In this document: in pieces, positions 37,690 through 51,452 of the stretch
How the letters are laid out: each line of letters opens with the position of its first letter
Position numbering within the stretch: the stretch's first letter is position 1
NCBI RefSeq assembly: GCF_002443255.2
Contig: NW_019211454.1
Coordinates: 36,119,877 to 36,183,876 of the forward strand
Source of the DNA: Varroa destructor
Lineage: Eukaryota; Arthropoda; Arachnida; Mesostigmata; Varroidae
Reading direction: 5' to 3'
Length of the DNA: 64,000 nucleotides
Notes under the pieces: generated by a model
Seen by the model: the letters and a program-made list of their open reading frames with translations, nothing else
The model's database searches: none
Told to the model about the DNA's origin: nothing
Made by a program: the position numbers and the translations under genes

Positions 37690-38689
37690 GCCTAAGGATC
37701 GGTTGAAACTAAAACAACCGCAGACAAACTAATCATTAATAGGCAATAAGAAAACCATTTTCGAGTACATCCATTACAAAAGGGCGTGAACGGAGTAGCC
37801 TTTGAAGTGTATATATATCACAAATATGTTGAAGTATACTAAAAAAAAAAACATATGAAGAACCATAACTAAACACCATTAATTGTAATCCAACATCGTA
37901 ATATAAACTCAGAGAATTTTGCATGAAGTTAGAAATTTTTTTCTTTTCGTTCATTTTATAGGTTAGCTGACACTTTCCGATTCCAGGGATTAACACACTA
38001 TAGCTGACACCCGATTTCGCTCAGAAGAAATCGATTATTTCCATGTAACCGACGGTACTAGTTTCATTCAATGTAATTTTTACTAGCTGAATCTGTATTG
38101 AATAAGGTCCTGTTCGTAATGATACTAGTAACATTTGCGACAGATGATTGATCGAACGGGATGCAACATATACCTCCTCTCATAACAAAAATTCTATAGA
38201 AATTCATAGAAATGAACGTGTTCCACAGCTTCATTTGATAATTTTGTTCGATCCTCCAAAATATTAATGATGTGCTGAACATTTTGTAAGGTTTATAGTA
38301 AAAGTTGTATAGTTTAATATAATGAGGCGATATATTTTTTAGCGATTGGCCGACGCTGATATTATCTAGCGACAAGTTATTTATTATATAAAAAAAAGTT
38401 AAAAAGATGGATAGTTAACTATTTTTTCCGCTGGTATCTCCACATTATTATTTACGTTTTGTTCCTTGGATGGATGTTGGACAAATCCAACAGAAATACT
38501 TTCAAACAGTCAAGTCGGTTTAAAAATCTCATCAATCAAATTTCATGAGTACGAGGCAAGAACAGATTACACAATACAAAAGTTCATTGCTCTTGCTGTT
38601 AAACCCTTACTTTTTCAATAACAGCTCGAGCGTGAGCATTGTCAAGTCCGGCACACGGACAAGCTGACAACGTTTGTTATTCTATCTGC

Positions 38690-38890
38690 TCAAATATGTC
38701 TGAAGTTCTGTTGGAGAAGAAATTCTCGAAAAAAAGCTAGTGCTTTGTTGTGGCTGTCAACAGAAGTAGTCCCTAGACGCTCCACTATATCCTTCTTCAT
38801 GAGATAATCGTCTCCATCTACAGACTCGCACTTTCGTTCGGCAGACGTGAAATAATAGATGAGTGACGAGCCAAAACCTAAAGCGTGTCC
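38690..38890 (-). CDS. Probable terminal exon, unknown protein
   Basis: This exon follows an acceptor (TATGTTAAAACTGCAG) in phase 0 and runs 66 residues to a TGA. It starts GHALGFGSSLIYYFTSAERK, continues with an acidic stretch SVDGDDYLMKKDIVERLG, and ends FFREFLLQQNFRHI. Mixed polar and hydrophobic composition suggests a folded C-terminus. The phase would be compatible with the minus exon at 47.1 kb (which ends in phase 0), but a shared gene is only a guess. No family is recognised. Confidence 0.42.
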   Translation of the reverse strand, partial: GHALGFGSSLIYYFTSAERKCESVDGDDYLMKKDIVERLGTTSVDSHNKALAFFREFLLQQNFRHI

Positions 38891-38999
38891 CTGCAGTTTT
38901 AACATAAACCAGATCGTGTACACGCTATTATACAAATATTTAGGCTTGCGCAGAAATATTCGCGCATTCTACGTGTAAAGGTATACGGGATAAAACAAC

Positions 39000-41140
39000 C
39001 TACCAATATATCTCCTACCAATACACCATGCTACGATATATAGGACCTACTCAGATAGAAGTGAGGCAATAATATTTTGTTGAAAACATCTCTAAAATAA
39101 CCATTTCTAAATTGTCACAAGTATCGCGTTGGGTTAGGGTGTGAAAGTGTATTCGTACAAAAACTTTGAGCTAGACCGCACAAACGTCTGGTCGCATTAG
39201 AAGGGCCACTCTGGAGCCTTGCTTGAGCCGTTCTAAAGCTTGCCAATCCGATAGGACACTAGAACTGCCCCGAAAATACTGCTCCTGCTAGGCTGTTTTT
39301 CAACGAGACAGAATGTTATGGTAAAGACGTGACTGGTCTAACAGGCTGACATTAAAACTGTCAACAAATGTTTGCAAACAAAGAATTTGCAGTTCCAGTA
39401 TCAGGGACGGCTTTTCATTGCTATAGTTAGAGATTGTGTTGTAAAAATAACCAGGGTATTTTATCGAGATGCTATTGTATTTATTAGTGGTATAAAATAC
39501 CTTCTTCCAGGGAACGGTGAGGTAATCTCAGCAGAAGATATATCATAAATAACTTGGATAATGTTTCTTATTCTACTCAATTCGCAGGCCAGTCCCATTT
39601 TATGTCAGACAGACACGTCATTGATTAATCAGGTAGTAATAAAAATACATTAAAAACATACAGTAAAGGTCGTTGCAATTTTCTTATAAGCGTGCGCGCT
39701 TATTTTGGCCACCGTGAGGGCTAATAGTCCTGCTACAGTTCGGTCTGCAGCAGCTGATTTCACGTATTCTACGAATGAAAAAAACCCAGTGCATTAGAAT
39801 GATAGTATTTGGATGCAATAGCTTTTTGACCCGACGACTGTTCAAGCCCATTTTAAACCGAAAGAAAAATACTTCGTTTAGCAGTAAAAGGCTACAATGA
39901 GATTTTTTTTCAGCAATTGCATTACTTCTTTTTGAGTGCTGGACAAAATTTTCTGGCCAAACTACTTATTGGTATTCGTTCCGTTAAAACGTTTTCCTTG
40001 CTTGAACGAAAATAGAGGAATTATACTTTTGCTATTTGACTTATGATATTTACAGATTTTACGCAATAAATACGCTGCAATGAACTTGTTGCGACCGCCA
40101 TATGCAACCCTATATATAATATACAGTAACAAAAGTTAAAGCTTATGATCAAGGTGAGCGTCGTTGTATTTTGATAGAGATTTTCGATCTACCAAAAGGA
40201 AAACGTAGGAACGTTCAGATCGGCGCTGTCCGGAGGTTCCGTAAGAGATTGGCGGGGTCCTTACACTTTTGTTCATGTTTGAATCTCAATCAGCCCAATG
40301 ACAATATGTAATGCACCTGCGCCAGTTGCTAGATAGAACGACAGAGCACAGAAATACATAGGACGAGCCGGTATTTTCGAGCCGGCGTTCGAGTGTAGCG
40401 GGAACCCTCTGGCTACACTAAACAATTTACGAGAGCTGCTTCCATTTTAAATACGATTAAAGCGTTTACACCCTGTGTACAGACGTACAAAAGGCACGCA
40501 ACCTAGACTACTTCAGTCTCCCCACAGTAATACTTGACTTCTAGCATGGACGTTCGAAATTCCATTCGAGTACATCATCAGCCAGTCAGTCCACTTTTGT
40601 TTTTTTCGTTTTTGAGTTATTATTCAAGTTCATAACTTGAATTCGTCTGCTCTTTGATGTTATTACATAGAATAAAGAGAGAGTTAATTCCAACTTACAG
40701 CCAATAGCCAGCAACAACTTTTCGAACTCGTGAATATTTCTGAACGATTGGTGTCTAGCGCTGTTAGCATTTTACCGAAAGCAACGCTTGCATTCAGCGC
40801 ATGGTAATGTTGCTATTGGAGTTTTTTACATAGACACAGATATGGGCCGACAAACGCACATATGCACCGACCGACAATGCGTCAGACAAATAGGCCATTG
40901 TAACACCTTGCAGTAACGGCAACTTATTCGAGTTGTTCACGAACGAATTACTAGAAAGCTACTGAAGCACTGGCTTAGCATACCCTAGCAACTATTAGTC
41001 ACCAAGGGCACGTAATCAGGCAAACAGAGACGGACACGGACACGGGCACGTAAAAGTCTCAGCAATAGTTCGGCAATTAGGATTTCGTAAGTAGCCTGTG
41101 TAAAATGTCAACGATCTAGTGGAGCTGTCCCACTTTTATT
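39000..41140. other. AT-rich stretch, nothing recognised
   Basis: No open frame of note and no repeat beyond homopolymers. I see nothing to annotate. Confidence 0.5.
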
Positions 41141-41291
41141 ACGTCAGATGACTGATCCCAAAAAAGCGTTTAGCGAGAAATGCAGGACTGCCTTCCTGCG
41201 CTGGCCTGTTGCGTCTTCCTGTTCCGTTTCCCTATTTCATTGTTCCGAGCGACGGCAACTGCAGCTGCTACTGTTGTTGCTATTGTTCCAG

Positions 41292-41482
41292 TTCAAACGC
41301 ACCCGTGGCCAGCCAATCCGTAGCGAGGACAGACAACAAAGCTATCGTGGCTCACAGAGTTTTGAGCAAGCAGAACTCACACAGTGCACCCAATTACAGG
41401 GGTTTGTCAAAACTACCATCGCTGCTGGCGCCGACCATGTGGATAAACAGGCAAAAGGACGATTACGGCCACCAGATCAAAG
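41292..41482 (+). CDS. Possible exon in a GC-rich island, unknown product
   Basis: The acceptor is strong (GTTGTTGCTATTGTTCCAG) and the donor is CAAAG|GTGACC. In phase 1 it reads 63 codons, including SNAPVASQSVARTDNKAI and LLAPTMWINRQKDDYG. Phase 0 is also open but would terminate right at the donor. The GC-rich island continues to about 41.98 kb with another plus frame (41640-41975). A (CA)n(TA)n repeat interrupts them at 41.56-41.60 kb. No similarity is recognised, so it could also be untranslated exon sequence. Confidence 0.28.
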
Positions 41483-41555
41483 GTGACCGAGAGATGGCGA
41501 CGCCGACAGCGACTTATACTGCAGCGTCCGGTTGGCTGTTTTTAAGATGCAACTC

Positions 41556-41559
41556 ACAT

Positions 41560-41590
<31 letters not shown>

Positions 41591-41600
41591 CGTACATATA
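41556..41600. repeat. Compound (CA)n(TA)n microsatellite
   Basis: A CA run passes directly into a TA run, with one CG near the end. Open frames across it (His-Thr and Tyr-Ile repeats) are artefacts. Confidence 0.95.
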
Positions 41601-42496
41601 GGCCGCCGTAGGTGGTGATAGTGATGGATACGCCGTTGAGTGGGTGAGTGTCTGTGTGCATGTATCTGCGTGGACATCCCTCCATCCGAGTCGGACAAAC
41701 GGCTATACGTTATGTTTCGTCTGTTTCCTCTACTGATAGAGCGAAATGGTACAGCGCAGCAGGAAATATTTCGAATGAAGCAAAATTACGACCCGCGTAA
41801 GATATTATTTTCCGTAGTAGCAATAGAGCAGGCGACCGCAGCGATAGCGGATCAAAAATCTACATATGCCCATCATCCACTGATAAAATTGGTGGCGCAC
41901 GAGCCAAGGCAAAAGCTGTCCCACCGCGTGCAGGTCTATGCGCCCTATGAAATGAAAGTTCTCAAGGGTACCTAGAGCGCTTCGTTTTAGCTGAAAACGG
42001 TCCTATGGAACGAAATTTCTAGCCTCGACAACAGGCTATTAGCTTATAATTGTTTTCAAACAATACGACTGTACAGCACCAATTGACATAAATGCAACCC
42101 TTCAAAGCTGTCATTTGAACTTTGTTCTCTATCTTATCTGACAAACAGGAGAGAAATTGCGGATGCGTTTTCCCTTTCTACGAACGAAAAAGGCATCCGT
42201 GTTTATCTTGTGTGCAGCAAAGTAAGATCCGTATTTGATTCTGTGTGTGAACGCTTTTGTACACAATAGGAGATTCCACCAGCACAAAGCTCCCGTGTCT
42301 TCTGTCTGCTGATTTATTTCTCTACTACAGGAAGAGATAATGCAGGTGCGCCAACAGGAACAAGTCTCTTCTTTTTGTTTGGAGAAAGAATACGTTTGCT
42401 TTACTTGTTTCCAGCGAACGCTGACCCATATTTCCAGTGGCAATAAAAGTGGATCGTAAAATAGTGCACTGCCGTATTTTTTTCGAAACGACAAAC

Positions 42497-42607
42497 ATGG
42501 CGACCTTTTTCGAAACAGTGGCAGCGATCTTGGCCAAGCTTGCGTATCGGTTATTTCTATATATAGCGCGTCATTGCAAAGAACTCTACCAAAGTAACTA
42601 TTGGTAG
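42497..42607 (+). CDS. Possible small ORF with good start context
   Basis: ACAAACATGG is a favourable arthropod start context. The 36-codon frame starts MATFFETVAAILAKLAYRLF and ends at TAG. It looks like one amphipathic or membrane-seeking helix followed by a basic tail. A CCAAA|GTAACT donor-like site near its end would make it a first exon instead. The 165-codon minus frame over 42129-42626 covers the same place but has poor composition. CAAACATGGCG also resembles a YY1-type element. Confidence 0.2.
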   Translation: MATFFETVAAILAKLAYRLFLYIARHCKELYQSNYW

Positions 42608-43393
42608 CTCCAACTTGTTTGTGCAATCAACGAATTCCAATGTGATCAACGATCCGATCATGCAAAATTTAATAGAAGGACTCAACGTTTTTGAGACGTG
42701 TTAACTAATAGTTAACTTGCCATTAAATAAGCATCTAAATTGGCTTCTTTGCCGTTTCATTTAAAAACAATATGACATCAAAAGGACATCTACTAGTGGA
42801 AGACTATCTTGCTCGCTGCAGTACATAGATATTGATAGCTTACACGGAAGTGCGAGCAACTACAAGAAGAAGTTCTGCCTCAAGAATTGTGTTTCGGAAT
42901 TTTTGATAGGTGTAGAAGCTTAGATGGGCTAACGGCAAAGGTTGCCAGCATCAGCTGATAAATGTACGTTTTCTAAGAAAAATGGCCTTTGATATATAGA
43001 ACCGTAGAGACGGGTAATTACACACGAATCCTTCCCAGCGACTTGAACACAATCAAAACAGATTGTACTGGTCATCGGAGTCGCAGCTAAACTTGATTTG
43101 GTTGAAGAAATGATACAATTTTACTATACCCCCAACGTTTTTCTTCAGTTGTTGACAAACATGTGTGCGCTGACGAACATAGGAACGAAGCTCCGTTTGT
43201 CTAGAGAATAGTTTTGCCGCGAGATTTACACGACTTTGATATGGAATTTTTCTATTTGACACCAGTTTCACCATATAACAAACAGGTTAACGAGAAATAT
43301 CACTTTGGACAAATACAGCCCGATGAAATTTAAGGAAGAATTTTGTTTCAACCACCTTTTCTGACTCCAGCCAAGTCTCAATTGACAGGTAAT

Positions 43394-43420
43394 TAATATA
43401 TATATATATATATATATATA
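43394..43420. repeat. (TA)n microsatellite
   Basis: An alternating TA run of about 27 bp. Confidence 0.95.
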
Positions 43421-45814
43421 GAAACTAACAGTAGGAAACATCTTTACCCCATTCGGCTTGATTATGAAAAGCTTACGTAGTCGCATATACTGCTACCAGT
43501 TAATTTAACTAATCACTTTCAACTAGCAACACAAAATCCAAGCCATTTTTATTCATTTGACTATGTTATATTCTTCTGGCGTGATCTTCCTACTGAATCC
43601 TATTCCACTAACCTTGTCCATATGTTGATAGTTAAGTGAAACAATAAGCTTATCTTCAGCCACGTCTGTTGGTTGACTATAAATAATAATAATAATAAAA
43701 ATGCTCTTATCGTGACTACGAGGCGCTTTGCTTGGTAAGTTATTTAGTTACTTTTCCTTCGCCTCGATTACGGCACTTCTATACGACGACCGATTTGCCG
43801 GCACAACGGCGTTTATGTCTATCACCGAACGCTTTCAAGTCCGTCATTTACCATCACTGCACCGACTGAGCGCGTCATGTGTGTGTCCATGTTTGTGTAT
43901 CCTAAGCGTTACAAATACAGCCTTGTATCACTGGCGTTTTTTTCAAACAGCAATACGTATATCGGAAGGAAACAAAAGCTTACATCTCGACATCAATGCA
44001 TCATTCGCATATCATCTCTATGAGCTCCCTGTTTCTAGTACGATGGTAATTCGATCATTAAAAAGATAGACGAGGCAAATTCAAAAACGTTTGCTTGACC
44101 CAGCGTGCCTAGTGCGCGCGTACAGCCAGCCGACCGACCGATCGACCCACCGACCGATTTTCTTCTTACCGAAATGGTATCGGTAGTAGTGCAGCTGGCA
44201 ACGACAATGGCGTTGCTATTTTGTATTGATGGTTCGCAAAACAGGAAGAACGAAACGATGTAACACAGAAGAAGGGCCTGGCAAGCGGAAACAACCAACA
44301 CTTTCGCCGTTCTCGGTAGCTATCGCCGTAATACTATGACGTGTACGTTGCTTCAGTAAGGAAGGCTCGTTTTGTACAGAAAAGTGGACGGGAGAGGGGT
44401 AAGGTATCATACCACACTGGGCCGACATACTCTTAGCCATGTTTGCCGGAAAGAACGATACCTCCCTTTATAGGTCTCGTAACCAGAAATCATGCAGGAT
44501 ACAGGGCCAGATAGAATTACGCAGCTGCATAAGTGCTGGACAGTGCATTACGAGATTGCTCGCAATGACCCTCTGATGAATTATGCAGTAGAAATCTGTA
44601 ATAGTTACGGAGAAACGTCTGCTTAGGTCTGGTGTGCATCATACATAGTTGTATGAAAAGGTAGCGTTAGTCAGAATTAGATTTTTATCGATATCACATA
44701 CGAAACTTTTTTCTTGTCGTGGAAGAGAGGCTAAGGGGTGTTTCTATAAAACACGCAGTGGAAATACCCAAAATGGTGTCGCGCGAGATAGGAATTTATG
44801 ACAAACCTTTAGTGAGAATATTGCAAAAATGAAGGGCTCCAGCTTTTGAAAATATGTGTTATTATACTTTATTATTATTATTATGATTCAGCAGACGTCT
44901 GTATGTCTCATTTTTTGAGACAAGTCTACGATTTTATTCACGAAGATTTCCGTTTCCAGGATATCAGGTGTGACAGTGCTTGCGTACGATTGAGGACAGG
45001 TCAAAGACAGAAGCCCTATTTTGCGTTTGGTAGCTTGAAGAATAACGGCAATCTGTCGATTATTAGACCACTATGGCGAAGGGAAGATAATCACGAAACG
45101 TAGCCGGGTAGTAAACCAGCGACATGCGGATTCCTCCTCCGTAGAAATAAGTCAATATTCCCTCTCATCTGCCGCAGTTTTCACTCCTTAAGATTACAGA
45201 TGATGTATATTTCGTCCACACAAGTATATCTCCAACTTCTAAAAATGCAACACTTCAAACCGTTTTTGCAAGAATTGAGTGTTTGCTGATGAATCAACTC
45301 GGCTCTGACCGATAAATCTTTATAACTGATTTTTTTCCAGCTAAATTGAGTAAAATACTGTTTAACGGCTTTTGATATTTACCGTCATGTGTTGTTTAGC
45401 TTGCATAAGCAGATAGATGTGTAAAGGTCGTTTATTACTGCAACCTTATGTAATCATGCAAGTGGATACAGAAGACATATGCTTTCTAAACACATGCAGT
45501 TTTCCATTTCATCCATGAAAACAGCCTTAGGCCACTGATGGAACACTGCGTTCGCGTGTGCATTGGTAGTTCGTTTGTGCCTTGGCCGACGAAGTCACCT
45601 GCTCCTAGCACCAATTAAACATTTTCTTCTTCCATCACTAACCAGAACTGAATTTCAGAGAATAGGCAGATAAACTCTCGAATTGTTGCCGTCCGTCTAC
45701 CATGGGCAACACGCAGACCGTCGTTGTCCGATGACTTTTTAAAACTCATCCAACAATGCAGATATGGCAGATTTCTGCCCAAAATTTCTCCCCTTTTGTC
45801 CCTGTTCCAGTTAC

Positions 45815-45973
45815 TTATAATGGCGAACCCCACATTTTAGTATCTACAGAGATCCTCTTTTCCAGTTCCAAACGACCAAAATGCGCAAATTCACCAAGGA
45901 AAGGATCACAAAAAAAAGGATCCATGTTCTTCTTAAACTTCTGCAGATTCTTGCGTGAAAAAAGCTCCTTCAA
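45815..45973 (-). pseudogene. Possible decayed coding sequence, unknown
   Basis: A minus frame with no Met gives 52 residues of protein-like sequence (ELFSRKNLQKFKKNMDPFFC, then GRLELEKRISVDTKMWGSPL) between two stops. It is followed in other minus frames down to about 45.54 kb by further protein-like pieces (for example GAGDFVGQGTNELP). This suggests an old coding element broken by frameshifts, possibly a transposon, but I cannot name a family. The plus frame 45756-46004 overlaps it and is an alternative reading. Confidence 0.25.
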
Positions 45974-47082
45974 TTATGACTTTTGCTCCGTCGATTGTCT
46001 ATAATCAGTTCGAAATAATACCATTTATATTTAATCGCCTACTGATATTGTTTTTCTCTATGAGGTAATTGGTAGTCTATATCACACCAGCACAAAGGCT
46101 TATCTGGGATACGTGTTTTTAATGCATAGTCTCTCGATAAACGAGACCAGAAATTTTGACCTATTTGATACACATGCATAAGTTGCATAAAGTTAAAGCT
46201 GTATGAGTGGTAATGCCTTGACTCGCCACCGTTGTATCTGATAGATATATATCAGATTGCGGGTCCCAAGTAATAGTAACGAAGCATTTAGTTTTGGACG
46301 TTCAAGACAAATCCTGCCGGTTAGTTTTGCAAGTTATTCTAATCTATCTAAAACCTAATCGAACATTCGAGCCTAAAACCATGCTGCCGACGCAACTCAG
46401 GCTCTTGAAGTCGACCTCTCTGCTTATCCAGCTGATGAAAGAGTAGATAAATAGCTTTATAGCTTTGTCTTTTTAGTTCTGGGAGTGAATCAAGATCCTC
46501 GTTTTGTGGAAGTTATAAAATATTGGTCAACAGGATATGGTCTCAGTCCTGAAAATGCAGGTTAACTCCTGATATATTAGCCTTCTACCCTTCAGGCACT
46601 GCTTCGTACTCGTAAGCGTTGCTATGTTCTTGTCACAAATGTGTCACACAGTCAAATTGGCTCCTCACTGTAATAATTTGCGCATCCCGTACTACCTTGT
46701 AACAACTGTGGCTTCCCGCCTGTTAACAAACATTCGCCTTATTCTGTACGTATGTGATTACGTATCAGCTATTGTGTTCATTGAGAAACCCTAGGAAATC
46801 TTATACGTGTATACGTGTGAAATAGAGAAAACGGCACTTTTTTGTTATTGTTATGTTGTTTTGAGTCAAAGCTAGCTGGGTGAAAATAGGTGATGTAAGA
46901 TGTTAAGGAATACAGGGATTGCATTCATTATGGTCACTTCCATAGCATTATGATGAAACTATGAACGATACTCGTGATTATGACTGGCAGTCCAAGAATG
47001 GCTATATAAACACAAGCTATTTAGATCAATAAATCATCAGAAATAAATGGTCACAAATGCGACCGTTTATCCTAATGAAGAC

Positions 47083-47208
47083 CTGATATCGATGAGAGGT
47101 AATGTGATGTGCTATCTTGAGAATATCAGGCATTTTTCCAATTTCTGTCATAGCAACATTAATTAGTCCCACCATTTCTTGTGTGCCGGTATTAGCTTCG
47201 TATACAAC
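47083..47208 (-). CDS. Probable internal exon, unknown protein
   Basis: One of the best splice-bounded exons outside the Bok-type gene. The acceptor is a T-rich tract ending ATTTTATCTTACAG; the donor is TATCAG|GTCTTC. Both ends are phase 0. Its 42 codons read VVYEANTGTQEMVGLINVAM, then TEIGKMPDILKIAHHITSHR and YQ. The pattern suggests two amphipathic helices of a folded protein. In-frame reading continues past the donor to a stop, so a terminal exon is an alternative. I do not recognise the family. Confidence 0.48.
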
Positions 47209-49308
47209 CTGTAAGATAAAATTTAGGCCTATTCGGTTCAGCTGGGTTTTCAGTGGGATGAGTTTCCGCACCAATCTACTGGCCTTATACCTGTCTTATA
47301 TCTTAAAAGTGTACTAACCCCTAATCAGTTCTGTAAAGATGTTTTCTCATCTGTTACATCATGTTACTCAGCAACCCTGGAAAGCCACTTCTCAAGGAAA
47401 CCCGATAGACGAGAGCAGGCAGTGGCTTTCGAGAAAATTAAGAACTATCGCTGCCTGAAAATTCATGACGAACACGATACTATCAGTGACATGTGTATTA
47501 TTTACTTTTTGCTAAAACATTTGTGAGGATACATGAAAGTATGTTTAAATATGTACTCCACGGTGCTGTTCGCCAGGTTCTAATTTCTGCTGTTAATTCA
47601 CGACAATTGTTTCCAAAGTCAGTTATACCAACATCGAGAGTGAAAAAGCACTTACTTTTTTTCTTCAGATTTACGCAAGGTATCCGCTCGTACATATGAA
47701 AATCGAGTGCTAATCGATACGCTAAACGAGAGCTTCACAGATCGTTTTGCTAGCTTAAAAGGGGGATTTGATTAATATTTATAGATGATATTATGTATGC
47801 TTTTCTAACTGTTTTTAGATTGCCGGTGCTGGAAAAAGGCGGACATCGTGAATATAATATTTCTTTGTATTCTTGACCACCATGTTACCCTTTATTTTTA
47901 CTCAACTGACTTTCAGTTAGCACCAGATGAAAGCGTAGAGTTTTCCTTGCTCTATACGTGCATGTCTTCGCTTCTGCGGTCAAAGTAATGATGCCCACGA
48001 AGTTACAATACCTCGAGACGAAGTTTGTTATTATTACTTTATTCATCAACTTTACTTCATCGTTAGTCGACGACTGACCTCGAGTTTTAAACAAACACTT
48101 CTTATGAAGACGACGTTAGCTAAGAATGAGAATGGGAAATCGTGAACAACTATGGAACAGGTGCGTCAGTGGTGCACAGTATATCAAGATCTTGAAAACC
48201 TGCAAGCTGATAACAAAACAGTATTTAAAGCTGATTGAGATGGCAGAGGAGACGACTTTTCATGTGAAAGCTAACTCGACCCATCGTGTTTTTGCGGGTC
48301 CGCATAATCCAAGCGTCTCATCCTGAAGGTGGCATTTTTTTGAACTTTTGTTATTTATCTGCCGAAGATGTAGTGCGTATGAGTGACACGAATCTTCATA
48401 TGACGTTTATACTCGAATGACGAAGTTAATATGACAGCCAGATGTGGTGCGATGATCTACGCGATAAGCGAGCCCCCTTATCAACTGAACGGAGGTATCA
48501 TATCCGTTATCGGATTATTTTGGGATATTTTGATATATAGTATTACATTAACAGTGGACTTTTCCATTGATACGACGAGAGGCGCTGGTAGTAGTAGTAG
48601 TCTGGTGGTAGAAGATTTAATAGCATATTTAGATGGCTTGTCCTGGCTCTTACGTTCAACTTCACGATGTTTAGGCTTCCACGTTTTTGTCGAGGTCGGA
48701 CGTCTTACCTACGTAGGAAAATCTGTGCACTCGAACAGATGCTGTCAAAACATGTCAGCCGATGGTCCCCAAGCGCAACATTTATAACCAAAGAAGTTTT
48801 TTACCTTTATTGGTAATTGGCACGCGTAGGCTGACCCGCCGCCGTCTAGGTCATTGTGTCGCCACTGTCCACAATCAAACATCGTCGATAATCGAAAAAC
48901 AAACATGAGAATAGGCCTAAACGTCAATACATTTGAAGCGGCAATACTAGATTTTCATGGATATTACTGTATTCATCGGTAGAACTTTAAACAATTTTAT
49001 TTCGTTCACTGAACAAAAACTGACTGATGAATGTAGATTGTATGTCCTAGATTTGGCCTTTGAATCGATGCTATAATTGGCTACCCTTTACTAGTACCTT
49101 TACTGCGTGAGGGCTCCAAAATGGTAGACAAATGGTACGATATGTATAGTGTATAATTTCACCAAGTCCAATAATAGCTAAAAAGTGCAAAGGGAAACAA
49201 TATAGGCAAAAGTGTTGTACAAAAAGCGTCTTTTACAAGCTGAACAACAACTTTCTCCGGGTAACAAGAAGGATTATGGCCCAACTAGAAAATAGCGACG
49301 TAAAACCA

Positions 49309-49420
49309 TCATTTGGAAATTGCTGGTTCATGAAGAAGGAACAATATATCATGATGATTGTGATTTATGCAGTGGGCATGAAAAAATGGAAGAATGGTTG
49401 GTAGTCGAACAAACGATTTC
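49309..49420 (-). CDS. Possible exon, may continue the Ulp1-like sequence
   Basis: It follows a good acceptor (CACATTTCTGCCGCAG). One leading base plus 36 codons read KSFVRLPTILPFFHAHC and then a His-rich part ending LLHEPAISK before TGA. The one-base phase matches the two-base end of the 51.45 kb exon, and the join would read VVNAFI-R-KSFVRLP. There is no usable donor before the stop, which is far too early for an active Ulp1 protease, so this would be a truncated or decayed copy, or an unrelated frame. Confidence 0.28.
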
Positions 49421-51452
49421 CTGCGGCAGAAATGTGTAACTATCACACATATTTTGTCGTATTGTTTACTAACATAAGCCAACATTACTCTTGCCACCCA
49501 CTGGCAGGCATCAGCTGCAGCTCGTCACATCAAGCTATTGATAAATTGTTTTTGCCAGTCAATCAACCGCATGGCAAAAACAACGTAAACCTGACGATTG
49601 ACTAGTCTATGGAGCATGACAGACACTGGCACAGCATTCAAGCTCTTAAGCATCAGCTAAGTACGAGATCAGATAATGCCCCTGCTGCAAACCCAGCCTT
49701 ATGATTGTTTCCTTTACAGTTTAACATCCTCTATTTTTTTTTTTTTTTTTTTAAATATCCATGCTAAATTACATTGTACAAACCTATAGGCACGGTCAAG
49801 ATGAATGAGTGTTGATTATTGCCATTTTACACTTATAACTGTGTCCTTACACGTGTGACCAGTCAAAACAAGGCACCTCCCATTGTCTATGATGTGCTAG
49901 TATGCAATACAGACAAGATGCCACAGCGAATGATTCCGAGAACCGTATTGTCACATATTCAAAACTAAATAAAAAATCATATTAAGAAGAAAATAGTTAT
50001 ATTAGTTGCGCCTATGTTGGCCTATTTTATTATTAAATAGATAAATCACAGAGTCAGAAAAAGTTAAGTGTTCCTTTGGCTAAACGTATTTGTCACTTTT
50101 TAATTTAATTTAAAGTTAAATGCACATGCTTAATACTAATTCCATACTTAAGAGAATTGTATGGCTCTTTTCTTTATCTATTCGTATGCGGGTAACCCGC
50201 AGAACCGTTCTGACTCGTATTGTGTCAGATCTGGACTGTTTCTATCAACTACTATTGGTACCCGAATGGCTGAACGTAAAAACGTTCGTTGTTTTTTCTT
50301 TCGTTGTCTTTCACGAATTTAGCTCAATTGCCTATTTTTTTTTTTTTTTTTTATTAGCTGCATTCGATACGCTTGATTTCTAGATGGCAATTCTAAATAA
50401 TTGTATTCGTAAATCTGTGGTATTTGTGAAGGCCAACCTATGGCGCTGACAATGCCATTTTGGCAAACGCTATTTTTTTTTTAGAAATTTTATTATATAA
50501 TTTTTGTAATGACAACTCTGGCCGTCCCTTGTTCCAATATTCGCATTATTAGATGACAGTCATTACTTAGAGACTACGGTATTCGTAATACTTTGTGTTG
50601 TGATTTTTAATTAAAATTTATTTTGGTAATTATTACTATAAAATTCTATAAACGTATGAATGTATGGTTGGATTTTTCGTACCCTGTGATACAGATGATA
50701 ACTGTCTGCCAGCCCATTAGAGATTAGGGTTTCGTCCAGAGGAACGCTGTCTAATCATGAGTCGGATAGTGGCGTCTAATTTATAAATCAATTGAGTGTT
50801 ACATGTGGAAAACCACGAGACATTATTTTGATAACTTGAGATTGACGTTTCTCTTTTCATAGGTTTGAAGGTATTTTACTGCAAAAAGCTATAACCCTTT
50901 TAGGGAAAAACATACACTCGCGTGATTCCAAACGTGGCTTGGGTGGCCAAATGCCTGGCTGACAGATACCGAGACACGTTGCTGCTCTAAGTCCCGCCAG
51001 CGGCACATAAAATGCTACATAATTTGTGTGGATAAATTATCATGCTTCGCCAATCCAGCCTAATAAAGATGTAACTGTATTGTAACAGCTTCGACAGAAG
51101 CTTATACGGTTTGAAGCCTATACGAGATGCGTAACACGTTTAATGTTTCACGTATCTCGAGGTGTCGTAATGCTTCGATCGACCCGTACCGCACTTTTAG
51201 GCTAGTTCACGCTCCAGATTAAGAAACAAACCCTTCACATTTCAGGCCTAGTACTGGCTTTAAACACTGCTGCAGATGGCTAACTCCCATAGCGAAACGA
51301 GGTGTGCCTACGTCGCTTTCGAACCTAGTCTGCCACGTGTCCCTGGATTTAATGGGCAACCATGCGGCCACTGTACCATCATGGGGGCCACACTACAAAT
51401 TTAGAAAAACAAGAATGCCTCAATCTGTTCCGAGCTGCTGAAAATAGTTTAC

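Noticed and set aside
42129..42626. 165-codon minus frame
   Set aside because: No splice sites, Trp/Cys-rich unnatural composition, no domain; overlaps a better short plus frame.
47885..48330. Several protein-like short frames on both strands
   Set aside because: Good-looking acceptors occur, but the frames are short, mutually exclusive and have no phase-compatible partners.
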